Below are positions 1 to 5,161 of a DNA stretch of 5,486 bases, piece by piece. Position 1 is the stretch's first letter, and every line of letters starts with the position of its first letter. A program made the translations under genes and the position numbers. Source of the DNA: CAZPUI01 sp964415525 (GTDB lineage: Bacteria > Acidobacteriota > Holophagae > Holophagales > Holophagaceae); the NCBI GenBank assembly GCA_964415525.1, contig CAYQAS010000185.1:1-5486 (forward strand), given 5' to 3'. The notes under the pieces were generated by a model. It searched no databases, was not told the DNA's origin, and saw only the letters and a program-made list of their open reading frames with translations.

Positions 1-1
1 C

Positions 2-358
2 CGCGCCGCCGGCGCCTTCGCCCAGCTCGTGGCCAAGGACGGCGACTACGCCCAGCTCCGCATGCCCTCCGGGGAAATCCGCAAGATCCACCTGGACTGC
101 TCCGCCACCATCGGCAAGGTGGGCAATCTGCAGCATGAGAACGTGGCTCTTGGCAAGGCAGGCCGCCGGATCTGGATGGGCGTCCGCCCGACCGTCCGCG
201 GCGTGGTCATGAACCCCGTGGATCACCCGCATGGTGGTGGTGAAGGCAAGACCTCCGGTGGCCGTCACCCCGTGACGCCCTGGGGCCAGCCGACCCGTGG
301 CTACAAGACGCGCAGCAACAAGCGCACCACCAAGTTCATCGTCAAGCGGATCAACTAG
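2..358 (+). CDS. rplB: 50S ribosomal protein L2, C-terminal part (5' truncated by window)
   Basis: L2 is a primary 23S rRNA-binding protein of the large subunit, needed for subunit association and for the peptidyl transferase centre. Only the last 118 residues are visible. The frame is open from base 2 (RAAGAFAQLVAKDG...), so the GTG at 29 is an internal valine and not the start. The signature is the near-invariant MNPVDHPHGGGEG followed by HPVTPWG and KTRSNKRTTKFIVKR at the C-terminus. The histidine after VD corresponds to the residue known in E. coli L2 (His229) to be important for peptidyl transfer. The C-terminus (KRIN) has about the usual family length, so the 3' end is intact. The stop TAG at 356-358 runs into the GGAGAG that serves rpsS, which suggests coupling. 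The identity is secure; only the missing 5' part limits the entry. Confidence 0.98.
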   Translation, partial: RAAGAFAQLVAKDGDYAQLRMPSGEIRKIHLDCSATIGKVGNLQHENVALGKAGRRIWMGVRPTVRGVVMNPVDHPHGGGEGKTSGGRHPVTPWGQPTRGYKTRSNKRTTKFIVKRIN

Positions 359-369
359 GAGAGTCACCC

Positions 370-654
370 ATGGCACGTTCGCTCAAGAAAGGGCCATTCA
401 TCGACGGCCACCTGCAGAAGAAGATCGAGACCGCCCAGGCGGTCATGGACAAGCGCGTGATCAAGACCTGGTCCCGCCGCTCCACCGTGATCCCCCAGAT
501 GATCGGCCTGACCATCGCCGTCCACAATGGCAACAAGTTCGTTCCCGTCTACGTAACCGACAACATGGTGGGTCACAAGCTCGGCGAGTTCGCCGCTACC
601 CGCACATTCAGGGCCCACGCCGGCAAGTCCGACGCCAAGGCGAAGGGGAAGTGA
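370..654 (+). CDS. rpsS: 30S ribosomal protein S19
   Basis: S19 sits in the head of the small subunit, where it contacts S13 and 16S rRNA near the A-site finger of the 50S. The 94-residue product matches the family's usual length of about 92. It opens with MARSLKKGPFID, the typical S19 N-terminus, and carries the family signature from about residue 53 to 80 (NGNKFVPVYVTDNMVGHKLGEF, split here as NGNKFVPVYV then TDNMVGHKLGEF, then AATRTF). The lysine-rich tail (DAKAKGK) is usual. The ATG is preceded by GGAGAG that begins right at the rplB stop. The stop TGA (652-654) is one base from the rplV ATG, so S19 and L22 are probably translationally coupled. I see nothing irregular. Confidence 0.98.
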   Translation: MARSLKKGPFIDGHLQKKIETAQAVMDKRVIKTWSRRSTVIPQMIGLTIAVHNGNKFVPVYVTDNMVGHKLGEFAATRTFRAHAGKSDAKAKGK

Positions 655-655
655 T

Positions 656-1003
656 ATGACTGACATCGTTTCCAGCGCCACGATCCGGCACCTCCGCGGC
701 TCCGCTCAGAAGGCCCGGCTGGTGGTCGATCTGATCCGCGGCAAGCAGGCCGGGGAGGCTCAGTGGATCCTCGCCAGCACCAAGAAGTACGCTGCCGCGC
801 CCATCAAGAAACTCCTCGATTCCGCCATCGCCAATGCCATCGACAAGGACCCCGCCGTGAATCCCGACGAATTGATCGTTCGCACCGCGTTCGTGGACGA
901 GGGCTTCCGCATGAAGCGCGTCCGGCCCGCCCCCATGGGCCGCGCCTACCGGGTGCAGAAGCGCACCTGCCACATCACGCTGCAACTGGGTCGGGAGGAA
1001 TAA
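656..1003 (+). CDS. rplV: 50S ribosomal protein L22
   Basis: L22 binds 23S rRNA, and its long beta-hairpin lines the nascent peptide exit tunnel, where changes give macrolide resistance in other bacteria. The product is 115 residues, close to the family norm of about 110. The core QKARLVVDLIRGK lies near residues 18-30, and the tunnel hairpin lies near 82-105 (DEGFRMKRVRPAPMGRAYRV then QKRTCHI). The hairpin tip has RPAPMGRA with no insertion or deletion that would suggest macrolide resistance. The helix start reads GSAQKAR where many phyla have ISPRKAR, a variant that I associate with Acidobacteriota. The ATG is one base after the rpsS stop, with AAGGGG as the ribosome binding site inside the end of rpsS. 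The stop TAA is two bases before the rpsC ATG. Confidence 0.98.
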   Translation: MTDIVSSATIRHLRGSAQKARLVVDLIRGKQAGEAQWILASTKKYAAAPIKKLLDSAIANAIDKDPAVNPDELIVRTAFVDEGFRMKRVRPAPMGRAYRVQKRTCHITLQLGREE

Positions 1004-1008
1004 CCATG
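993..1008 (+). promoter_or_regulatory. Ribosome binding site that sets the rpsC start
   Basis: GGGAGGAA (993-1000) lies inside the last codons of rplV and places the ribosome at the ATG of 1006. This excludes the longer open frame reaching back to 763, which only mirrors rplV. The rplV stop TAA (1001-1003) lies between this site and the rpsC ATG, so termination and restart are likely coupled. Confidence 0.85.
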
Positions 1009-1653
1009 GGCCAGAAATGCCATCCCTACGGATTCCGACTCGTTCATTCCAAGAACTGGCACAGCAAGTGGTACGCCAAGCGTGATTACGCTCACCTGCT
1101 GCACGAGGACCTCAAGCTCCGCAAGGAACTGAAGGCCCAGCTCCACGGCCTGAACGCCATGATCAGCAAGATCGACATCGAGCGCGCCGCCGACAAGGTC
1201 ACGGTCCGCATCTTCACCGCCCGCCCCGGCATCGTCATCGGTCGCAAGGGCGCCGAGATCGACAAGCTCCGCGAAGATCTCCAGAAGAAGCTCAACCGCC
1301 CCGTCAGCGTCGACATCCAGGAAATCAAGAAGCCTGAAGTCGATGCCCAGCTCGTGGCCGAGGGCGTCGCCCAGCAGCTCGAACGCCGCATCGCCTTCCG
1401 CCGCGCCATGCGCAAGGCTGAAGAAGCTGCCATGCGTTTCGGTGCCAAGGGCTTCAAGATCAAGGTCAGCGGCCGCCTCAATGGCGCCGAAATCGCCCGC
1501 ACCGAGGACTACCTCTCCGGGCAGATGCCGCTTCAGACCATCCGCGCCAATGTCGACTACGGCTTCGCCGAAGCTCACACCACCTACGGCATCATCGGTG
1601 TCAAGGTGTGGGTGAACATGGGCGACGCGCCTGCCGAAACCGTGAAGCGTTGA
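1006..1653 (+). CDS. rpsC: 30S ribosomal protein S3
   Basis: S3 is in the head of the 30S at the mRNA entry channel and contributes to the ribosomal mRNA helicase activity. The product is 215 residues and starts MGQKCHPYGFRL, the usual S3 N-terminus (MGQKxHPxGxRL). The frame is open upstream to about 763, but that part is only the shadow of rplV. The start at 1006 is fixed by the conserved N-terminus and by GGGAGGA at 993-999. The type II KH domain carries the GXXG loop as GRKG at residues 79-82 (PGIVIGRKGAEIDKL). Basic residues in FRRAMRK (about 131-137) match the helicase-implicated positions in E. coli. The C-terminal domain has SGRLNGAEIART and ends in the conserved YGIIGVKVWVN. The stop TGA overlaps the GAGGTG that precedes rplP. 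Confidence 0.98.
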   Translation: MGQKCHPYGFRLVHSKNWHSKWYAKRDYAHLLHEDLKLRKELKAQLHGLNAMISKIDIERAADKVTVRIFTARPGIVIGRKGAEIDKLREDLQKKLNRPVSVDIQEIKKPEVDAQLVAEGVAQQLERRIAFRRAMRKAEEAAMRFGAKGFKIKVSGRLNGAEIARTEDYLSGQMPLQTIRANVDYGFAEAHTTYGIIGVKVWVNMGDAPAETVKR

Positions 1654-1662
1654 GGTGAACCC

Positions 1663-2082
1663 ATGTTGCAGCCCAACAAAGTAAAGTACCGTAAGCAGCA
1701 GAAGGGTCGGACGCGCGGCGTTGCGACCCGCGGCGCCGAGCTCTCCTTTGGCGATTACGGCATCAAGGCGACTGAACACGCCTGGGTGACCAACCGTCAG
1801 ATCGAAGCCGCCCGTATCGCCATGACCCGCCACATCAAGCGTGGTGGCCGGATCTGGATTCGTGTCTTCCCCGACAAGCCCATCACCAGCAAGCCCGCTG
1901 AGACCCGCATGGGTTCCGGCAAGGGTTCGCCTGATGGTTGGGTCGCTGTGGTTCGCCCCGGCAAGATCCTGTTCGAGATGGAAGGTGTGGATATCGAGAC
2001 GGCTCGCGAAGCGCTGCGCCTGGCGCAGATGAAGCTGAACGTCATGTCCGAATTCGTGTCCCGCACGCCGCCGGAAGAGTGA
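1663..2082 (+). CDS. rplP: 50S ribosomal protein L16
   Basis: L16 binds 23S rRNA near the A-site tRNA elbow and is needed late in 50S assembly. The product is 139 residues (family about 136-140). It begins MLQPNKVKYRKQQKGR, a standard L16 N-terminus. The family signature follows: IEAARIAMTRHIKRGGRIWI (about residues 47-66), FPDKPIT, and PAETRMGSGKG (about 78-88). The arginine in ETRMG aligns with E. coli Arg81, which is hydroxylated there by YcfD; whether that happens here cannot be seen. The ribosome binding site GAGGTG starts inside the rpsC stop. The 10-bp gap to rpmC and the shared strand fit cotranscription. It is complete and regular. Confidence 0.98.
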   Translation: MLQPNKVKYRKQQKGRTRGVATRGAELSFGDYGIKATEHAWVTNRQIEAARIAMTRHIKRGGRIWIRVFPDKPITSKPAETRMGSGKGSPDGWVAVVRPGKILFEMEGVDIETAREALRLAQMKLNVMSEFVSRTPPEE

Positions 2083-2092
2083 GAGGTCCGAG

Positions 2093-2296
2093 ATGAGCAA
2101 GAAGCAGCCCTTTAGCGAACTGGCTGGAAAGAGCATGGAAGAGCTCATGCAGCTCGAGGCCGAGCTCGCCGCCAAGCGCTTCACCCTCCGCTTCCAGCAC
2201 GCCGTGGGTCAGGTCGAAAACACCGCCGAGATGCGCAAGACTCGTCGGGAACTGGCCCGTGTCAAGACCGCCCTTCGGGCGAAAGTGACGGAGTGA
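2093..2296 (+). CDS. rpmC: 50S ribosomal protein L29
   Basis: L29 is a small two-helix protein at the exit of the nascent-peptide tunnel. It neighbours L23 and helps form the docking area for factors such as trigger factor and SRP. The 67-residue length is normal. It has the usual pattern: an N-terminal helix with SMEELMQLEAELAAKRFTLR, then the signature around residues 34-57 (FQHAVGQVENTAEMRKTRRE followed by LARVKT). The ribosome binding site is GAGAGG at 2081-2086, six bases before the ATG and overlapping the rplP stop. The protein is charged and helix-forming, with no cysteine or membrane segment. The gap to rpsQ is 4 bp, and GGAG near the end of rpmC serves rpsQ. Confidence 0.97.
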   Translation: MSKKQPFSELAGKSMEELMQLEAELAAKRFTLRFQHAVGQVENTAEMRKTRRELARVKTALRAKVTE

Positions 2297-2300
2297 GATC

Positions 2301-2558
2301 ATGAGCCTGGAAAACAAGATGGTCCGCAACGGCGTCGTGGTCTCCAATAAGGCGGACAAGACGGTCGTCGTGAAGGTCGAGCGCAAGTTCCAGCACCCGA
2401 TCTATAAGCGTACGGTCAAGGCCACCAAGAAGTACATGGCCCACGATGAGACGAATGCCTGCCAGATCGGCGACGTCGTCAGCATCGTCGAGACTCGTCC
2501 CCTGTCCAAGCGCAAGCGCTGGATGGTGCTCGAAGTCGTCGAAAAAGCCGGCGAGTAA
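2301..2558 (+). CDS. rpsQ: 30S ribosomal protein S17
   Basis: S17 is a primary 16S rRNA-binding protein of the 30S body with an OB-fold. The product is 85 residues, within the usual range of about 80-90. The N-terminal beta strands carry GVVVSNKADKTVVVKVER, the typical S17 opening. The middle has HPIYKRTVKATKKYMAHDE. The family signature GDVVSIVETRPLSKRKRW lies at about residues 58-75, just before the C-terminal VLEVVEKA. The ATG at 2301 has GGAG at 2290-2293, overlapping the end of rpmC. The stop TAA is followed at once by GGAG for rplN. Nothing is missing or unusual. Confidence 0.98.
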   Translation: MSLENKMVRNGVVVSNKADKTVVVKVERKFQHPIYKRTVKATKKYMAHDETNACQIGDVVSIVETRPLSKRKRWMVLEVVEKAGE

Positions 2559-2567
2559 GGAGCAGAC

Positions 2568-2936
2568 ATGATCCAGATGGGAACCATGCTTAACGTCGCC
2601 GACAACAGCGGCGCCAAGAAGATCTGCTGCATCCTCCCCCTCGGGGGCGGCGTCGGCAAGACTGCCCAGCTCGGGGACGTCATCACCGCTTCCGTCAAGG
2701 AAGCGATCCCCGGCGGCAACGTGAAGAAGAAGGCCGTGGTGCAGGCCGTGATCGTTCGTCAGCGCAAGGCTTTCCGCCGCAAGGACGGGAGCTACATCCG
2801 CTTCGACGAGAACGCTGCCGTCATCATCAAGAAGGATGGCGAGCCTGTCGGCACGCGCGTCTTCGGCCCTGTCGCCCGTGAACTCCGCGAGCGGAAGTAC
2901 ATGAAGATCGTCTCCCTCGCTCCTGAGGTGCTCTGA
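2568..2936 (+). CDS. rplN: 50S ribosomal protein L14
   Basis: L14 is at the subunit interface. It takes part in intersubunit bridges with 16S rRNA and binds the silencing factor RsfS. The product is 122 residues, the canonical length. Signatures seen are TMLNVADNSGAKK (residues 6-18), ASVKEAIPGG (41-50), DGSYIRFDENAAVII (73-87) and the C-terminal GTRVFGPVARELRERKYMKI followed by VSLAPEVL. The loop GGGVGKTAQLGD resembles a glycine-rich nucleotide-binding loop by chance; it is the usual variable L14 loop. The ribosome binding site is TAAGGAG at the rpsQ stop. The last base of the stop TGA (2936) is the first base of the rplX ATG (TGATG), the tightest junction in the window and a strong sign of L14-L24 coupling. 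Confidence 0.98.
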   Translation: MIQMGTMLNVADNSGAKKICCILPLGGGVGKTAQLGDVITASVKEAIPGGNVKKKAVVQAVIVRQRKAFRRKDGSYIRFDENAAVIIKKDGEPVGTRVFGPVARELRERKYMKIVSLAPEVL

Positions 2937-3205
2937 TGGAAAAGCCGATCAAAATGAAGCTCAAGAAGGGTGACGAAGTTCAGGTCATCGCGGGCAAGGA
3001 CAAGGGCAAGCGCGGTCAGGTCACCAAGGTCGACCCCGTTGCCAACCGTGTCACCGTGGCCGGCGTCAACGTCATCAAGAAGGCCGTCAAGGCCAACCCG
3101 CAGACCGGTGAGGAAGGCGGAATCGTCTCTCGTGAGGCGACCATCCATGCCTCCAACGTGCAGCTCCTCGATGCCGAGGGCAAGCTGACCCGGAAGCGCA
3201 GCTAG
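2936..3205 (+). CDS. rplX: 50S ribosomal protein L24, short C-terminus
   Basis: L24 binds the 5' region of 23S rRNA and is an assembly-initiating protein near the tunnel exit. The KOW motif is clear at about residues 10-34 (KKGDEVQVIAGKDKGKRGQV then TKVDP), followed by VAGVNVIKKAVKANP and the conserved HASNVQLLD. The start at 2936 is supported by GAGGTG at 2925-2930. An internal ATG at 2954 would give the familiar MKLKKGDEV start but has no good ribosome binding site. The protein is 89 residues, shorter than the usual 100-105. After EGKLTR, where relatives normally continue with a VGFR/IGHK-type C-terminal strand region, it ends in KRS and TAG. The terminal piece appears lost, or is naturally short in this lineage. 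It is the last gene before the structured gap. Confidence 0.95.
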   Translation: MEKPIKMKLKKGDEVQVIAGKDKGKRGQVTKVDPVANRVTVAGVNVIKKAVKANPQTGEEGGIVSREATIHASNVQLLDAEGKLTRKRS

Positions 3206-3243
3206 GTTTTCGAAACAGTTGGCCGGCTTGCCGGCCTTCTGTT
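3206..3243 (+). other. Stem-loop directly after rplX
   Basis: The outer stem AACAG (3214-3218) pairs with CTGTT (3239-3243). A symmetric TT/TT internal loop follows. The inner stem is GGCCGG (3221-3226) with CCGGCC (3231-3236), capped by CTTG. A smaller element, GTTT/AAAC around TCG (3206-3216), overlaps its foot. There is no clean run of T after the stem (TTCTGTTGCAAA), so efficient intrinsic termination is doubtful. A processing or 3'-end protecting hairpin is equally possible. The pairing is seen in the sequence; the role is inferred. Confidence 0.5.
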
Positions 3244-3254
3244 GCAAATAGCGG

Positions 3255-3283
3255 TTCACAAACTGCACACAGTACGAGATACT
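3255..3283 (+). promoter_or_regulatory. Sigma70-like promoter upstream of rplE
   Basis: TTCACA (3255-3260) matches the -35 consensus TTGACA in five of six positions. After a 17-bp spacer, GATACT (3278-3283) matches TATAAT in four of six, including the critical A and T. The expected start is near 3290, at the left arm of the inverted repeat. The local sequence is less GC-rich than the flanking genes. An internal promoter here would let the rplE-onward genes be transcribed independently of the S10-type part. This is a consensus match only. Confidence 0.5.
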
Positions 3284-3286
3284 ACC

Positions 3287-3321
3287 CGTTCCGCCGACAG
3301 GACGCTGTCGGCGGAATGTTT
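3287..3321 (+). terminator. Long perfect inverted repeat, possible terminator or attenuator
   Basis: TTCCGCCGACAG (3289-3300) and CTGTCGGCGGAA (3305-3316) are perfect complements around the four-base loop GACG. A G-U and a C-G pair can extend the stem to 3287/3318, giving 14 pairs. It is followed by TGTTTC, a short broken T-run. The GC-rich stem fits an intrinsic terminator, but the T-run is weak. If the promoter just upstream is real, this hairpin would lie at the very 5' end of its RNA, where it could act as an attenuator or stabiliser. The repeat is certain; the function is not. Confidence 0.45.
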
Positions 3322-3387
3322 CAACCGAGCCAGGGAGGAAACGGCCCAGATCGCTGGTGTCCAAGCCCTTCCCCTCTCCCGAACCCC

Positions 3388-3425
3388 GAGGGCATGATCG
3401 CCCTCCGGAAATGGAGGAATCCATG
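3388..3425 (+). promoter_or_regulatory. Two competing hairpins over the rplE ribosome binding site
   Basis: Hairpin A pairs GAGGGC (3388-3393) with GCCCTC (3400-3405) around ATGATC. Hairpin B pairs CCTCCG (3402-3407) with TGGAGG (3412-3417), with a G-U closing pair and a GAAA tetraloop (3408-3411). It therefore buries the GGAGG that serves the rplE ATG at 3423. A and B share bases 3402-3405, so they exclude each other: A leaves the ribosome binding site open, B closes it. In E. coli, S8 represses translation by binding at the L24/L5 junction. A similar control here is an inference, and I did not identify the S8-binding core by sequence. Confidence 0.5.
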
Positions 3426-3974
3426 AGCAATGCTGCTGAGCCTCGAATCAAGGCTCGCTACAAGGAAGTCGTCCCGAAGTTGAAGGACGAGTTCAGCTAT
3501 ACCAGCGCGATGCAGGTGCCACGCCTGCAGAAGATCGTCATCAATATGGGTGTTGGTGACGCGATCCAGAACATCAAGCTGCTCGACGGTGCCGTCGAGG
3601 AGCTCTCCTCCATTGCTGGCCAGAAGGCCATCGTCCGCAAGGCGAAGAAGTCCGTTGCGCAGTTCAAGCTGCGTGAGGGCATGCCCATCGCCTGCATGGT
3701 GACCCTGCGTGGTCCCCGCATGTGGGAGTTCTTCGATCGTCTGGTGAGCCTGTCTCTGCCCCGCGTTCGCGATTTTCGCGGCGTGCCCACCAAGAGCTTC
3801 GACGGCCGCGGCAACTATACGCTCGGCCTTCGTGACCAGCTGATCTTCCAGGAGATCGATTACAGCAAGGTCGAGAAGATCAAGGGCATGAACATCACCT
3901 TCGTCACTACCGCGCCGACGGACGCCGAGGCCCGTGCGCTGCTGGCCCACCTCGGTATGCCGTTCCGTAAGTAG
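3423..3974 (+). CDS. rplE: 50S ribosomal protein L5
   Basis: L5 binds 5S rRNA in the central protuberance and contacts P-site tRNA and the S13 bridge. The product is 183 residues (family about 178-185). It has RLQKIVINMGVGDA at about 34-47, the family signature, then AGQKAIVRKAKKSVAQFKLR (65-84), MVTLRGPRMWEFFDRL, DFRGV, and the C-terminal FVTTAPTDAEARALLAHLGM. The start at 3423 is chosen because GGAGG at 3413-3417 is six bases upstream of its start region and the protein then begins at normal length. The frame is open further up, with an ATG at 3411 and a GTG at 3357, but these would add an unconserved proline-rich tail. It is the first gene after the structured gap and its ribosome binding site may be switchable. 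Confidence 0.97.
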   Translation: MSNAAEPRIKARYKEVVPKLKDEFSYTSAMQVPRLQKIVINMGVGDAIQNIKLLDGAVEELSSIAGQKAIVRKAKKSVAQFKLREGMPIACMVTLRGPRMWEFFDRLVSLSLPRVRDFRGVPTKSFDGRGNYTLGLRDQLIFQEIDYSKVEKIKGMNITFVTTAPTDAEARALLAHLGMPFRK

Positions 3975-3982
3975 GAGGAACC

Positions 3983-4168
3983 ATGGCGCGCACTGCAAAG
4001 ATCTACAAGGACTCGCAGAAGCCTAAATTCTCGGTCCGTCACCGCAATCGCTGCAAGGTCTGCGGCCGTCCCCGCGGCTTCATCGGCAAGTTCGAACTCT
4101 GCCGCCTCTGCTTCCGCAAGCACGCCCTTGCGGGTGAGCTTCCGGGCGTCCAGAAGGCCAGCTGGTAA
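3983..4168 (+). CDS. rpsN: 30S ribosomal protein S14, zinc-binding (C+) form
   Basis: S14 is in the 30S head near S3, S10 and S19 and is needed for late assembly. The 61-residue length marks the short type Z form, unlike the roughly 100-residue zinc-free form. Four cysteines at residues 24, 27, 40 and 43 form the C-X2-C-X12-C-X2-C zinc ribbon (CKVC...CRLC). The family core RCKVCGRPRGFIGKF and the ending GELPGVQKASW are typical. AGGAGGA overlapping the rplE stop is the ribosome binding site. Many bacteria keep a second zinc-free S14 elsewhere under zinc control; nothing here tells whether this one does. The 14-bp gap to rpsH contains the purine-rich GGGGAGAGG. Confidence 0.98.
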   Translation: MARTAKIYKDSQKPKFSVRHRNRCKVCGRPRGFIGKFELCRLCFRKHALAGELPGVQKASW

Positions 4169-4182
4169 GGGGAGAGGCAAAT

Positions 4183-4578
4183 ATGTATACCGATCCGATT
4201 GCTGATTTTCTGACCCGTATCCGTAACGGCATCATGGCCGGCCACGACGCTGTCGTGATCCCTGCGAGCAAGATCAAGGCTCGCATTGCCGACGTGCTCA
4301 AGTCCGAAGGCTACATCAACGGCTGCAAGGCTGTCTCTCACGAGGGGCGCGACTACTTGGTCGTGAGCCTGAAGTACGTCAAGGGTGGCGCTTCCGTGAT
4401 TCACGGGCTCAAGCGTATCTCTTCTCCCGGTCTGCGTGTCTACGCGGGCGTCAAGGAGATCCCTGAAGTCTTCAGCGGCCTGGGCATCTCGATCCTGTCC
4501 ACCCCCAAGGGTGTGATGACGGGCAAGGCTGCCAAGGCCCAGAACCTGGGTGGCGAGATCATCGCCCAGGTCTGGTAG
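4183..4578 (+). CDS. rpsH: 30S ribosomal protein S8
   Basis: S8 binds the central domain of 16S rRNA early in 30S assembly and in E. coli is the translational repressor of the spc operon. The product is 131 residues, the normal length. It opens MYTDPIADFLTRIRNG, the S8 N-terminal hallmark. It has KGGASVIHGLKRISSPGLRV near 67-86 and ends with the signature STPKGVMT (106-113) followed by GGEIIAQVW, including the C-terminal tryptophan. All RNA-contact motifs that I can recognise are intact, so it could act as a regulator. Its candidate mRNA target is the structured leader before rplE, 760 bp upstream, which is an inference. Ribosome binding site: AGGGGAGAGG at 4168-4177. Confidence 0.98.
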   Translation: MYTDPIADFLTRIRNGIMAGHDAVVIPASKIKARIADVLKSEGYINGCKAVSHEGRDYLVVSLKYVKGGASVIHGLKRISSPGLRVYAGVKEIPEVFSGLGISILSTPKGVMTGKAAKAQNLGGEIIAQVW

Positions 4579-4614
4579 ACCTCCTCCCTCAACCGAAACC
4601 AAGGAATCCGAACC

Positions 4615-5151
4615 ATGTCTCGCATCGGAAAAAAGCCAGTGGCACTGCCGAAAGGCGTGAAAGTGACCATCCACGGGGCCGAGGCCGTGGTCGAAGGCGC
4701 CAAGGGCACGCTTCATTGCCCCATCCCCACCGGGATCACCTTTGACATCCAGGCCGATTCCGTCAATGTGCTTCGCGCCAACGACGAACCCCAGACTCGT
4801 GCCTACCATGGCCTGACCCGCGCCATTTTCCAGAATCACGTCACGGGTGTGACTGAAGGCTGGAAGAAGGAACTCGACATCGTGGGTGTCGGCTACAAGG
4901 CTGCCATCGAGGGCGACCAGCTCCGCCTGGACCTCGGCTTCAGCCACCCCATCTTCTACAAGGCCCCCGAAGGCATCGCCATCGCGGTCGAGAAGAATAC
5001 GCACCTCATCGTGACTGGCCATGACCGCCAGCTCGTCGGCCAGGTGGCAGCGGACATCCGCAAGTACCGCAAGCCGGAGCCTTACAAGGGCAAGGGCGTG
5101 AAGTACACCAACGAAGTCATCCGCCGCAAGGCCGGCAAGACCGGGAAGTAG
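4615..5151 (+). CDS. rplF: 50S ribosomal protein L6
   Basis: L6 lies near the sarcin-ricin loop and the factor-binding site of the 50S. The product is 178 residues (family about 175-180), with two similar alpha/beta domains. The N-terminus MSRIGKKPVALPKGV is standard. Domain one includes VEGAKGTL, domain two starts near ELDIVGVGYKA (about 86-96), and the L6 signature PEPYKGKGVKY (154-164) is followed by TNEVIRRKAGKTGK. The ribosome binding site AAGGAA at 4601-4606 is weaker than elsewhere. The 36-bp gap after rpsH is larger than most junctions here and contains ACCTCCT, which matches the 16S anti-Shine-Dalgarno sequence. The stop TAG runs into GGGGGT, the binding site for rplR. Confidence 0.98.
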   Translation: MSRIGKKPVALPKGVKVTIHGAEAVVEGAKGTLHCPIPTGITFDIQADSVNVLRANDEPQTRAYHGLTRAIFQNHVTGVTEGWKKELDIVGVGYKAAIEGDQLRLDLGFSHPIFYKAPEGIAIAVEKNTHLIVTGHDRQLVGQVAADIRKYRKPEPYKGKGVKYTNEVIRRKAGKTGK

Positions 5152-5161
5152 GGGGTAAACG

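Noticed and set aside
946..2184. Long open frame on the minus strand (412 codons)
   Set aside because: It lies antisense to rplV, rpsC and rplP, which are certain. Long antisense frames are expected opposite genes with GC-biased third positions, and its translation shows no recognisable family.
2640..2665. Glycine-rich GGGVGKTAQ in L14 resembling a P-loop
   Set aside because: It lies in the normal variable loop of L14, and the protein is otherwise fully canonical. No nucleotide-binding domain is present.
2954..2956. Alternative start of L24 at the internal ATG (MKLKKGDEV)
   Set aside because: It resembles common L24 starts but has no ribosome binding site, whereas 2936 has GAGGTG at five bases and a stop/start overlap with rplN.
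3357..3422. N-terminal extension of L5 from GTG 3357 or ATG 3411
   Set aside because: It would add an unconserved proline-rich tail to a protein that already has normal length from 3423. The strong GGAGG sits correctly for 3423, and the motif at 3332 is too far from 3357.
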